Shown here: one piece after another, positions 39,604 through 51,559 of the stretch | Layout: each line of letters opens with the position of its first letter | How positions within the stretch are numbered: position 1 is the first letter of the stretch | Source of the DNA: Arachis hypogaea | Taxonomy: Eukaryota; Streptophyta; Magnoliopsida; Fabales; Fabaceae | Assembly (NCBI RefSeq): GCF_003086295.3 | Contig: NC_092040.1 | Coordinates: forward strand, 60,677,559 to 60,741,558 | DNA length: 64,000 nucleotides | Direction of reading: 5' to 3' | Notes under the pieces: generated by a model | What the model was told of the DNA's origin: nothing | Databases searched by the model: none | What the model saw: the letters and a program-made list of their open reading frames with translations, nothing else | Made by a program: the position numbers and the translations under genes

Positions 39604-41917
39604 TCAATGTTGCATAGTCCCAACACCAAACTTAGAGTTTGGATATGGGATCTTAACACCAAACTTAGAGTTTGGTTGTGGCCTCACAACACCAAACTTA
39701 GAGTTTGACTGTGGGGGCTCGTCTTGACTCTGAACTGAGTGAAGCTCTTCATGCTTACTCTCTTTTGTCACAGAGGGATGGCCATGTGCCTTAAACACAA
39801 GGTAGTCCCCATTCAATTGAAGGACTAATTCACCTCTGTTGACATCTATCACAGCTCCTGCTGTGGCTAGGAAAGGTCTTCCAAGGATGATGCAATCATC
39901 CTCTTCCTTCCTAGTGTCTAAGATTATGAAATCAGCAGGGATATAAAGGCCTTCAACCTTTACTAGTACGTCCTCTACTATTCCATAAGCTTGTCTCAAT
40001 GACTTCTCTGCCAATTGTAATAAGAACAAGGCAGGTTGTACCTCAATGATCCCTAGCTTCTCCATTACAGAGAGTGGCATAAGATTTATCCCTGACCCCA
40101 GATCACACAGAGCGTTTTCAAAGATCATGGTGCCTATGGTACAAGGTATTAAGAACTTGCCAGGATCTTGTTTCTTTTGAGGTAGAATTTGCTGAACCCA
40201 GGTATCCAGTTCACTAATGAGTAAGGGAGGTTCACTTTCCCAAGTCTCATCACCAAACAACTTGGCATTCAGCTTCATGATAGCTCCTAAATATTGAGCA
40301 ACTTGCTCTCCAGTTACATCTTCATCCTCTTCAGAGGAAGAATAGTCTTCAGAGCTCATGAATGGCAGAAGGAGATTTAATGGAATCTCTATGGTCTCTA
40401 TATGAGCCTCAGATTCCTTTGGATCCTTAATAGGAAATTCCTTCTTGCTTGAGAGAAGTCCCAGGAGGTCTTCCTCACTAGGATTTTCGTCCTCCTCCTC
40501 CTTTGTGCATTCGGCCACATTGACTACATCAATGGCCTTGCACTCTCCTTTTGGATTCTCCTCTATATTGCTTGGGAGAATACTGGGAGGAGTTTCAATA
40601 ACTTTCTTACTCAGCTGGCCCACTTGTGCCTCTAGATTTCTGATGGAGGATCTTGTTTCATTCATGAAACTGAAAGCGGCCTTTGACAGATCAGAGACTA
40701 GATTAGCTAAATTAGAGGTGTTTTGTTCAGAATTATCTGTCTGTTGCTGAGAAGATGATGGATATGGCTTGCTATTGTTCAGCCTGCTGCGTCCATCATT
40801 GTTAAAGCTTTGTTGAGGCTTTTGTTGATCCTTCCATGGAATTTGGATGATTTCTCCATGATGAGTTATAGGTGTTTCCATAAGGTTCACCCATGTAATT
40901 AACCTCTGCCATGGCAGGGTTCTCAGGATCATAAGCTTCTTTAGAAGCTGCCTCTCTAGTACTGTTGGATGCATGTTGCCATCCATTCAGATTTTGAGAG
41001 ATCATGTTGACCTGTTGAGTCAATACTTTGTTCTGAGTCAATATGGCATTCAGAGCATCAATTTCAGGAACTCCTTTCTTCTGAGGTATCCCATTATTCA
41101 CAGAATTCCTCTCAGAAGTGTACATGAATTGGTTGTTTGCAACCATATCAATGAGTTCTTGAGCCTCTTCAGGCGTTTTCTTTAGGTGAATAGATCCACC
41201 TGCAGAATGGTCCAATGACATTTTTGAAAATTCAGATAGACCATAATAGAATATATCTAATATGGTCCATTCTGAAAACATGTCAGATGGACATCTTTTG
41301 GTCAGCTGCTTGTATCTTTCCCAAGCTTCATAGAGGGATTCACCATCTTTTTGTTTGAAGGTTTGAACATCCACTCTCAGCTTTCTCAGCTTTTGAGGAG
41401 GAAAGAATTTATCCAAGAAGGCAGTGACCAGCTTATCCCAGGAGTCCAGGCTATCCTTAGGTTGTGAATCCAACCATATTCTAGCTTTGTCTCTTACAGC
41501 AAAAGGGAAAAGCATAAGTCTATAGACTTCAGGATCAACTCCATTCGTCTTTACAGTCTCACAGATCTGCAAGAACTCAGTTAAAAACTGATAAGGATCT
41601 TCAGATGGAAGTCCATAAAACTTGCAGTTTTGTTGTATTAAGGCAACTAGCTGAGGTTTCAGCTCAAAGTTATTGGCTCCAATGGCAGGAATGGAGATGC
41701 TTCTTCCATCAAACTTGGACGTTGGCTTTGTGAAGTCACCAAGCATTCTCCTTGCATTATTATTATTTTCGGCTGCCATCTCCTTCTCTTGTTCGAAAAT
41801 TTCTAAAAGGTTGTTTCTGGATTGTTGTAATTTAGTTTCTCTTAATTTTCTCTTCAAAGTCCTTTCAGGTTCTGGATCAATTTCAACAAGAGTGCCTTTT
41901 TCCCTGTTTCTGCTCAT
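39604..41917 (-). pseudogene. gag-pro: gag-protease of element C, one 2-nt deletion
   Basis: ATG at 41917 (MSRNREKGTLVE), stop at 39604. The Athila gag domain is at about residues 80-270 (ANNFELKPQL, LFPFAVRDKARIWL, FLDKFFPP, LYEAWERYKQL). Around 40840 the sequence reads HPNS where D reads HPNFSWKDQQ; two bases are missing and the frame shifts. The protease follows (CDLGSGINLMPLSVMEKLGI, ILGRPFLATA). The C-terminus ends in three copies of PNSKFGV, encoded by the TCTAAGTTTGGTGTT motif that is noncoding elsewhere. Without the deletion it is about 770 residues. Confidence 0.85.
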
Positions 41918-43465
41918 ATGAAAGAGAAGAAAACAAGAAAAGAAAGAGGAATCCTCTATGTCACAGTATAGAGATTCCTTTATGTTAGTAGAAGAAGAAA
42001 GGGGAGAAGAATCCAAACACAAGGGATATAATGAGTTCGGATTTTTAGATGAAGAGAGGTGAAGAGAAGTGTTAGTAAATAAATAATTAAATAGAATAAG
42101 AAAAGAGAGGGAGAATTTCGAAAATAATTTTGAAAAAGGGGTTAGTATTTTTTTGAAAATTAAAAGGTATTAAAATTAAAACATGAAACACTTAATTAAT
42201 TAAAAAGAATTTTTGAAAAAGAGAGAGGTATTTTCGAAAATTAGAGAGGGAAAAGTAGTTAGGTGATTTTGAAAAAGATAAGAAACAAACAAAAAGTTAG
42301 TTAGTTGATTGAAAAAGATTTGAAATCAAAATTTGAAAAAGATAAGAGGATAAGAAGTTAGATAAGATATTTTGAAATCAAATTTTGAAAAAGATAAAAT
42401 TTTTGAAAAAGATAAGATAAAAGATAAAAAGATTTTTAAGAAAAAGATATTTTTGAAAAAAAAGATTTAATTTTTAAAATTACTTAACAATTACTTAACT
42501 AACAAGAAACTACAAGATAAGATTCTAGAACTTAAAGATTGAACCTTTCTTAACAAGAAAGTAACAAACTTTAAATTTTTGAACCAATCACATTAATTGT
42601 TGGCTAATTTTCGAAAATTAGATGTAAAGATAGGAAAAAGATTTTGAAAATATTTGAAAAAGATTTTTGGAATTTTCGAAAAATAGAAAAAAATGAAAAA
42701 GATATAATTTTTGAAAAAGATTTTGAAAAGATAAGATTTTTAAAATTGAAATTTTGACTTGACTTGTGAGAAATAACTAATTTTTTTAAAAATTTTTGAC
42801 CAAGTCAACCCAAAATTTCGAAAATTTGGAGGGAAATAAGGAAAAGATATTTTTTGATTTTTTGAAATTTTTATTGATGAGAGAGAAAAACAACAAAAAT
42901 ACTCAATGCATGAAATTTTTAGATCAAAACAATGAATGCATGCAAGAATGCTATGAATGTTAAGATGAACACCAAGAACACTTTGAAGATCATGATGAAC
43001 ATCAAGAACATAATTTTGAAAAATTTTTGATGCAAAGAAAACATGCAAGACACCAAACTTAGAAATCTTTAATGCATGGACTTTAACAAACAAAAAATGC
43101 ATATGAAAAACAACAAACAACACAAAACAAGAAAACATCAAGATCAAACAAGAAGACTTGTCAAGAACAACTTGAAGATCATGAAGAACACTATGAATGC
43201 ATGAGATTTTCGAAAAATGCAAGAAAAGTTTTTAAAGCATGCAATTGACACCAAACTTAAAAATTGACTCAAAACTCAAACAAGAAACACAAAATATTTT
43301 TAGTTTTTATGATTTTCTAATTTTTTTGTATTTTTATTTAATTTTTTTCGAAAAACATGGTAAAAAAAACGAAAAAGAAAAGAAAAATTTTGAAAAAGAT
43401 TTTTGAAAAGAAAATTACCTAATCTGAGCAACAAGATGAACCGTCAGTTGTCCATACTCGAACAA
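41918..43465 (-). other. 5' leader of element C
   Basis: Very AT-rich, with many variants of GAAAAAGATTTTTGA and TTTCGAAAA (about 42110-42840). Sense TAAGTTTGGTGTC motifs lie near 43052 and 43249. No palindrome array, unlike element A, and no gene. Confidence 0.7.
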
Positions 43466-43483
43466 TCCCCGGCAACGGCGCCA
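43466..43483 (-). promoter_or_regulatory. Second perfect tRNA-Asp PBS copy (element C, inner)
   Basis: Reverse-strand TGGCGCCGTTGCCGGGGA, identical to the LTR-proximal PBS at 43548. In element sense it is preceded by ACACCAAGTTTT, which resembles the LTR end plus spacer. Confidence 0.8.
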
Positions 43484-43547
43484 AAAACTTGGTGTTGTTG
43501 CCGGATCAACTTGGTGCTGTGGTTGCACGTAATTGTAATTCAAATAG

Positions 43548-43565
43548 TCCCCGGCAACGGCGCCA
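43548..43565 (-). promoter_or_regulatory. tRNA-Asp PBS next to the LTR (element C, outer)
   Basis: Perfect 18-nt match, six bases inside the LTR boundary at 43572 and 82 bp from the inner copy. Confidence 0.85.
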
Positions 43566-43571
43566 AAAAGT

Positions 43572-45377
43572 TGGTGGACGAAATTCTGATCACATGCTCT
43601 TTGTACTTGTATGAAATTTAATAATTGGCTTTATTTGAATTCACAACTCCGTTCAACTAACCAGCAAGTGTACTGGGTCGTCCAAGTAATAAACCTTACG
43701 CGAGTAAGGGTCGATCCCACAGAGATTGTTGGTATGAAGCAAACTATGGTCACCTTGTAAATCTCAGTTAGGCAGATTAAATTGGTTTATGGATTTTCGA
43801 ATAATTAATAATAAATAGAAAATAAAAAGGGATAGAAATACTTATGTAATTCAATAGCGGGAATTTCAGATAGGTGTATGGAGGTGCTGTGCTCCTCTTG
43901 AAACTCTACTTCACTATTCACTCTTTCTTCAATCCTCCTTACTCCTTTCCATGGCAAGCTGTATGTAGGACATCACCATCATCAATGGCTACTTTTAATC
44001 CTCTCGAGAAAATGGTCCTATGCGCTGTCACTGCACGGCTAATCGTCTGGAGGAATCACCCTTGGTTGATAGCTACATCCCATCCTCTCAGTGAAAATGG
44101 TCCAAATGCTCTGTCACGGCACGGCTAATCATCTGTCGGTTCTCAATCAGGTTGGAATAGAATCCATTGATTCTTTTGCGTTTGTCATCACGCCCAGCCT
44201 TCAGGAGTTTGAAGCTCGTCACAGTCATTCAATACCGGAATCCTACTCGGAATACCACAGACAAGGTTAGACTTTCCGGATTCCCAGGATCCTACTCGAA
44301 ATACCACAGACAAGGTTAGACTTTCTGGATCCCCATGAATGCCGCCATCTATCTAGCTTATACCACGAAGATTCTGTTGGGGAATCTAAGAGATATGCGC
44401 CCGGCCTAAGGTAGAACGGAAGTGGTTGTCAGTCACGCGCGTTCATAGGTGAGAATGATGATGAGTGTCACGGATCATCACATTCATCAAAGTGTTGTGC
44501 AACGTATATCTTGGAATAAGAATAAAAGAGATTTGAATAGAAAGTAATAGTAATTGTATTGAAACTTGAGGTACAGCAGAGCTCCACACCCTTAATCTAT
44601 GGTGTGTAGAAACTCCACCGTTGAAAATACATAAGTGAAAGGTTCAGGCATGGCCGAGTGGCCAGCCCCCTAAAACGTGCTCAATGGCCCCTTAGAATGA
44701 AGAATAAAACAAAACTGAGACCAAAGATGAAATGTGGTCAAAAGACATCTAATACAATAGTTAAATGTTCTATTTATAATAAACTAGCTCCTAGGGTTTA
44801 CATGAGTAAGTAATTGATGCATAAATCCACTTCCGGGGCCCACTTGGTGTATGTTTGGGCTGAGCTTGATCTATCCACGAGCTGAGGCTTTTCTTGGAGT
44901 TGAACTCCAAGTTATGACGTGTTTTGGGCGTTCAACTCCAGATCATGACGTTTTTCTGGCGTTTAACTCCAGACAGCAGCATGTACTTGGCGTTCAACGC
45001 CAAGTTACGTCATCAATTTCCGAATAAAGTATGGACTATTATATATTGCTGGAAAGCTCTGGATGTCTACTTTCCAACGCCATTGAGAGCGCGCCATTTG
45101 GAGTTCTTTAACTCCAGAAAATCCATTTCGAGTGCAGGGAGGTCAGATTCCAACAACATCAGCAGTCCTTTTGTCAGCCTTTTTCAGAGTTTTGCTCAAG
45201 TCCCTCAATATTAGCCAGAATTTACCTGAAATCATAGAAAAACACACAAACTCATAGTAAAGTCCAGAAATGTGAATTTAACATAAAAACTAATGAAAAC
45301 ATCCCTAAAAGTAGCTTGAACTTATTAAAAACTACCTAAAAACAATGCCAAAAAGCGTATAAATTATCCGCTCATCA
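43572..45377 (-). repeat. 5' LTR of element C
   Basis: 1806 bp, the partner of 34535-36340. TATA box (reverse strand) near 44770-44780, dyads near 44898-45003. Confidence 0.92.
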
Positions 45378-47152
45378 CTATCCTAAACTAATCAAAGATC
45401 TAAACAAGGGGTATTTGTTGTTTTCTGCTTTAAGGCTTGTGATGTGCTAAAATTAAGAACAAATGGGTTTACCATAGGCTCAAAGTTGGCTAACAATAGA
45501 AGATAAAGGGTAGGCTATTTGGGTAAGTGAGCTATTTGAAACAATGGCTTTAGTCATATGCATGCATTCATACACAAAATAATGGTTCTATGAAAAAGGA
45601 TACTTCAAGCAAGTTGAAAGAAAACAATTTCAATTCAATCAATGGTATGCCCTTAAACGAATTTCATGAAAACTTCTTGTTGTTTTTACCAAACGTATTC
45701 AATCTAACATGCAACATGCAAGTATTTACTACTATAATACTATAAGCATTAAAGAAATATATACAAACAAACCAACCCAAACAAAGTGCAACTAAGAACA
45801 AAAATTGCAAAAAAAATTGAAGAAAAATAATATTGCAAAGTGTATAAGAAAATTATTTTACCCCCTCGTAGTTGGTGATCCTCCCCCACACTTAAATTGT
45901 GCACGGTCCTCCGTGCATACACATGATCCGGGGGATGAAGGACTATGAGGCTCCACCTTCAGCTGGTGGGCTCCGGGGGCTCCGGTTGCTTTGTAAACAA
46001 ATAAATAACAATTGAGGAAAAGTAAGATGTGTGTGGTATGATAAAAGGCAATGTGTGTATTCAAAATGCGCGCACAATTTAGAACACAAACATTGGCGGG
46101 GTAAAAATAACAACCACCTATTCAAAAGAAATAGGATGCGTTCCTCAATTAAGTATCCTAGGTTGCAAGTGAAGCATGAACAAAACATAAGGCACAAGCA
46201 ACCCTAGGTAACACAAAAGTGAATTGAGTATTTGATTTTGGTTATTGAAATTGTGCATGTGAAAGCACAAAATTGGTATAAAATAGCACAATAAACAACA
46301 ACCAATCCATTAATGAAACGAAAAACTACTTATTCATCATGACACATAAAGAAAAAGTCACATGGTAGAGATACTTGTTACAAAAAGTGATAAGCTTGAT
46401 AAGAATCAAGTTAAGTCACTCAAACAAATGCCAAGCATGAACAAGGAATAAGTACCGGACATATGCTGAAATTGATATGAAAATCATGATGAGCAAGTAA
46501 TTCTAACTCAATTCACTAAAGTAAAAGTGCACAATTCAAAATGCCAAAAAAGGGTAAAGTCTAATACATATGGTAGCTGCAACATATGAATCAAACTCAC
46601 AATTCACTTAGGCAATCAAACAAAGCTTAAATGTTTAGTGCACACATTTATCAAAATTGAAACCAAATTCAAGCAAGAAGCAACCCAATTAACATCAACA
46701 AACACTTGCAACTTATTTACTTAACAAACAACTAAACTAAATCTAATATAATTACTAAAGTGAAACTGAAACGTAAACAAAATGGACAAGAACAAGTAGA
46801 AAATAGGGTGAAAAGAGAAGAAGAGGGAGGAAGAGAAAAGAAGAGAAGAAGGAGAGAGAAGAGAAAAAGAGAAAAGAAGCATAATAATGAGAAAACAAAT
46901 GTGTGTGTATGCATAGATACGTGTGCGTACGCACACTATGAGGAAAAAGAAAGGTGTACGCTCGCACACTCTATGCAAGCGCTTTTGGCAGAAGAGGGAT
47001 TAAGAAGTGTGCGTGCACACAACGGTGTGCGCACACACAGAAGATATTTTTCAGGCATGGATCATGTACATGCGCATACGGGTTTATGCACACGCACAGA
47101 AGCAAAAGGGGTGGGGTTCATGCGCACAGGCTGTACCAACGCTCCCACCAGA
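45378..47152 (-). mobile_element. G-2 internal region, 5' part (truncated)
   Basis: Resumes G-2 after element C. An internal hairpin module lies at about 45882-45917 (element sense TGCACGG-AGGA-CCGTGCA, then CAATTTAAGTGTGGGGG). From 46640 it matches the internal region of G-1, including GTGCGTACGCAC dyads at 46918-47120. The junction at 47153 cuts it before its PBS and 5' LTR. No gene is supported; the low-complexity ORFs at 46.7-47.1 kb are rejected. Confidence 0.7.
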
Positions 47153-48551
47153 AAATAAAGATAGAGTTACTCATGTAATTCAATGATGGGAATTTCAGAT
47201 AAGTGTCTGGAGATGCTTGTCCCTGTTAGATCTCTGCTTTCATACTGCCTTCCTTTAATCATTCTTATTCCTTTCCATGGCAAACTATACGTAGGGAATC
47301 ACTGTTGTCAATGGCTATATCCCATCCTCTTAGTGAAAAAGGTCCAAATGCTCTATCACAGCACGGCTAATCATCTGTCAGTTCTTGATCATGTTGGAAT
47401 AGAATCCCTTGATTCTTTTGCATTTGTCATCACGCCCAACAATCGCGAGTTTGAAGCTCGTCACAATCATTCAATCCCGGAATTCTACTCGGAATACCAC
47501 AGACAAGGTTAGACTTTTTGGATTCTCATGAATGCCACCATCAATTCTAGCTTATACCACGAAGATTCTGATTAAGGAATCCAAGAGATATGCGCCCGGT
47601 CTAAGGTAGAACGGAAGTGGTTGTCAGTCACGTGTTCATAGGTGAGAATGATGATGAGTGTCACGGATCATCATATTCATCATGTTGAAGTGCAACGAAT
47701 ATCTTAGAATAAGAACAAGCGGAATTGAATAGAAAATAGTAATAATTGCATTGAAACTTGAGGTACAGCAGAGCTCCACACCCTTAATCTATGGTGTGTA
47801 GAAACTTCACCGTTAAAAATACATAGGTGATGAAGGTCCAGGCATGGCCGAATGGCCAGCCCCCAAAACGTGATCAATAGTCTCCTAAGATGCATAATAA
47901 AATAAAACTGAGACCAAAGATGTCTAATACAATAGTAAAATATCCTATTTATACTAGACTAGCTACTAGGGTTTACATAAATAAGTAATTGATGCACAAA
48001 TCCACTTCCGGAGCCCACTTGGTGTGTATTTGGGCTGAGCTTGATCTTTACACAAGCTGAGGCTTATCTTGGAGTTGAACGCCAAGTTGTAACATGTTTT
48101 TGGCGTTCAACTCTGGTTCGTGACGTGTTTCTGGCGTTTGACTCCAGAATGCAGCATGGAACTGGTGTTGAGCGCCAGTTTACGTCATCTAATCTGGAAT
48201 AAAGTGTGGACTATTATATAGTGCTGGAAAGCTTTGGATGTCTATTTCCAATGCCATTGAGAGCGTGCCATTTAGAGTTCTGTAGCTCCAGAAAATCCAT
48301 TTCGAGTGCAGGGAGGTCAGATTCCAACAGCATCAGCAGTCCTTTGTCAGCCTTTTATCAGAGTTTTGCTCAGGTCCCTCAATTTCAGCCAGAAAATACC
48401 TGAAATCACAGAAAAACACATAAACTCATAGTAAAGTCCAGAAATGTGAATTTAGCATAAAAACTAAAGAAAACATCCCTAAAAGTAACTAGATCATACT
48501 AAAAACTACCTAAAAATAATACCAAAAAATGTATAAATTATCCGCTCATCA
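47153..48551 (-). repeat. Truncated family L LTR
   Basis: About 240 bp of the U5 side are missing at the left; the right end is a normal CCGCTCATCA. A G-2 internal fragment lies to the left and a family H LTR fragment to the right, so the left side is a deletion or recombination junction, not an insertion end. Confidence 0.8.
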
Positions 48552-48563
48552 GAGCACAACTCT

Positions 48564-50049
48564 TGGTGCGGAATTTACAACCACAAACTAACCGGCAAGT
48601 GCATCGGGTCATACCAAGTAGTACCTCAAGTGAATGAGGGTTGATCCCACGAGGATTGATGGACTAAGCAACAATGGTTAAGTGATTTACTTAGTTAGAC
48701 AAACAGAAAATGGTGTTTGAGAGTTCAAAGAGCATTAAACAGTAAATTCAGAATATCAGAAGACAGGCAAGAAAATAAATTGGGAATAAAATATGGAGAA
48801 AGTAGTTAAGGCTTCAGAGTTATCTATTTTTCAGATTGACCTTTCTTATTAATTTATTTTAATTATGCAAGATTTAATTCCTGGCAAACCATATATGACT
48901 AAACCCTAATTCATTAGACCTTTTTAGTCTCCTATAAAATTCATCAACCGCCAATTCTTTGGTCAATTAATTCCAATTAGAGGGTGAAGTTCAATTCTAG
49001 TTTATATGCCACAAAAATCCCAATTATCCAAATATAAGAAGATTATATGTCACGTATCCCGTTAAGTCCAGATAATTAGAATTTAGGAGAAATTGTTTTC
49101 AAGCTGTTGTTCAAGTAAAAAGCTTTTCCAAGTTATACAAGAACTCAATTAGAAAGAGGGTCATACTTCCGTTCCACCCAAATTCATAAGATAAAGAATG
49201 AAAGAAATTCTTAAATTATAAATCAGGACATGAATTAAAATAAAAAAACAATAGAATCAATCCATACAAATAGACAGAGCTCCTAACCTTAACAGTGGAG
49301 GTTTAGTTGCTCATGGAAAAAAGTGAAAATGAGGATTCTGGTAAACTGTAAATTGGGCTGAGGTGGAATAATTCCCAGAAGAAAAGTTTTTCTTTTTATA
49401 TCTAATCCTAATTAATTTAAAATATATTTTCTAAATCTAAAATAATATCTTTTCCTATTTTAAAATAAAAATTAAATTTAAATCAGAATTAATTAATAAT
49501 CCGTGCGAGCCTTGTAAGCGTGGGGACCACTTGACTTCACTAGGATCCACGCCTAACTTGGGGAATAACTGCACCTTACTTGAGGGATGCAGGGAGTTTT
49601 GGCGTGTTGAACTCACATGGTGCGCCTAACTTGAAGAATGGAGTGCTACGTTATGTGTTGTTGTTATGCTTGGCGCCTAACTTGATAAATCTCAAGTTAG
49701 GCGCAGCCTTGGCAGCATTGATGGAGAAGAAGTATAGACTATTATATATTGTTGGAAAGCGAAGGAAGTTAGCTTTCCAACGCCACTAAAATCACGTCTA
49801 TTGGACCTCTGTAGCTTGAGATATTCAGGTTTGAGTAAAGAGAGGTCAAGACTGACAGCATCATTCGTCTTCTTCTCTTTCTCTGCAGAAACTCCATCGA
49901 ATCCACTCGAATGCAACCTAAAATAAACAGAATTGCACACGACTCAAAGTAACATCCATAGTGGCTAAAAGATAATTAATTCTTGATTAAACCCAACAAA
50001 TTAAATGCAAATTCACTAGGAAAAGATAGGAAAGATGCTCACACATCAA
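48564..50049 (-). repeat. Family J LTR, probably solo
   Basis: 1486 bp, TGGTGCGGAATTTACAACC to GCTCACACATCA, inside the H-2 5' LTR (GAGCACAAC at 48552 continues as GCTCTCCTGG near 50052). A hairpin GCGCCTAACTTGA/TCAAGTTAGGCGC lies at 49673-49704. Reverse-strand TATA-like AGATATAAAAAG lies near 49392-49403. No clean target duplication. Confidence 0.7.
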
Positions 50050-51535
50050 CGCTCTCCTGGGCCTAACACGCTCTCGTGCAAGCTTACCAAGCAGCATCCA
50101 AGAGAGTGCCAACACACCTAAAGGACCATGAAGCTTGATTTTTGGTCCAACTTCAAGCAACCAAAGCCCACATTTCATTGTAATTTACTTTCAATTTCAT
50201 TTAAGTTTGTAATTTAGGAGAGCCTATATAAAAGCCTTAGGTTTACAAAAAAAAGGAGATAACACATTGGGTGGAGACCAATTCGAAATTCTATGAATTG
50301 GCATACTCGACTGGGAGTGGGTCTTCGGACCCCTCCCCTCATACACTCTTCTTCTCTTCCACTTATTTTCTTACTTTGTAAACATTTTAGTTATAAATCT
50401 TTACTTTTCATTTTAGTTATGCATCTTTAATTTTCATTTGTATTATGCATTACTAACTCTTTTCATTTAGGAAAGGAGCTTTTTTTCAATTTTGATTGAA
50501 TTGATGTTTATTTCTTCTTCATTCTATCTTCATACTTGGATATCTATTAGAGTCCTTGCCAGAGAGTTCTGTTCTTCAAAGATCCTTGGATCTGTTAGAA
50601 CCCTGTTGTGAGCCTCGAGAAAGGGATCATAGGGTTTAGTTTGAGCTCTCTTGGCATAATGAAGTTGATCTTGATTTAGAGATTGGTATGTGACATGTAA
50701 CCACTCTAATATTGGGGTCTTTAGAATTATGTAGTATGATATTAGAAATAAATTTGCTTGTTGTATCTAAGGGAAAGTATTTGTGCTTCATAGATCCAAT
50801 CACTACCGAGAGGGGGATTGGATCTACTTGAATCTCCATGTGAGCCTTGAGAAAGGAATCATGGAATTCAGTTTGAGGCTTATTCCTCACAATTCGCTTG
50901 ATCAATATAGTCTTAGTTGGTATGTGACATGTAACCTCTTTGAGTTGAGATCCTGAGGGTTGTATGGCTTTTGGATTAGAAATTGAGGTTCACCCCTTCT
51001 CATGAACAATTAGATCAAGAGATTGGCAATTGATTGTGTTAAGGAAAATTGAGTTGCCAAGAGATTGGAATTCAATTATTGATAATCAGCCATGGATACT
51101 TCATATGATTGAGAAGGAGTGAGACCCACTGATTCAAGAGAAATCAACATCTCCAATCCCTTATGTTTTCTATCTTTACTTTCCGTCATTTACTTTCTTG
51201 CACTTTATTTCCTTGCACGTTATTTCCTTGTACTTTTATTTCTTTCACTATATTTTCCTGTACTTTGCTTTTTTTGCTCTTTGAATTTCCAGCACTTTAT
51301 ATTCTTGCCACCTACTTTCCTTGCATTTATTGCTTTCATTTAATTTTTGGGTCATTTACATTTCTTATTGCTTATCATTCAACTATGTTTGTCTAACTAG
51401 AATAATCAATTTACTATTGATTGCTTAATGTTTTAATCCTCGTGGGATAAACCTCACTCTTGTGAGTTTTATTACTTGATACGACCTGGTATACTTGCCG
51501 GTAGTTATTACGGAGAATTAATTTTTTCGTCATCA
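50050..51535 (+). repeat. 5' LTR of H-2 (3' portion)
   Basis: Ends TCGTCATCA, matching the LTR start TGATGAC as an inverted repeat. TATA box TATATAAAAG at 50225-50234. U5 stem-loops CTCAC-TCTT-GTGAG (51453-51466) and CTGG/CCGG (51486-51501). The short ORFs at 51.1-51.4 kb are CTTT-rich low-complexity sequence. Confidence 0.8.
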
Positions 51536-51541
51536 AGTTTT

Positions 51542-51559
51542 TGGCGCCGTTTCCGGGGA
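51542..51559 (+). promoter_or_regulatory. Primer-binding site of H-2, one mismatch to tRNA-Asp
   Basis: TGGCGCCGTTTCCGGGGA; the T at position 11 differs from the other elements. Confidence 0.8.

Larger units (their letters stand above)
34535..45377 (-). mobile_element. Element C: complete family L pol-less retrotransposon
   Basis: A 10.84-kb element with both LTRs exactly 1806 bp and about 32 differences between them by eye (about 1.8 %). Flanks are CTAGC (34530-34534) and CTATC (45378-45382), a 5-bp target duplication with one change. The internal order is PBS (twice), AT-rich leader, gag-protease (one frameshift), AGGCAA hairpin, palindrome array, internal TATA, hairpin module, intact 3' ORF, 3' untranslated region, PPT module. 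No RT, RNase H or integrase is present. Confidence 0.92.

Noticed and set aside
40802..40986. Programmed frameshift between the two gag-protease frames in element C
   Set aside because: A and D read through the same place without a shift, and C simply lacks two bases; there is no slippery site.
43548..43565. Possible tRNA-Asp gene fragments
   Set aside because: Only the 18 nt complementary to the tRNA 3' end are present, next to LTR ends; these are primer-binding sites.
46721..47158. Lys/Arg/Glu-rich and Leu/Phe/Ser-rich ORFs on opposite strands
   Set aside because: Purine-rich low-complexity DNA in a family G internal region; no conserved protein.
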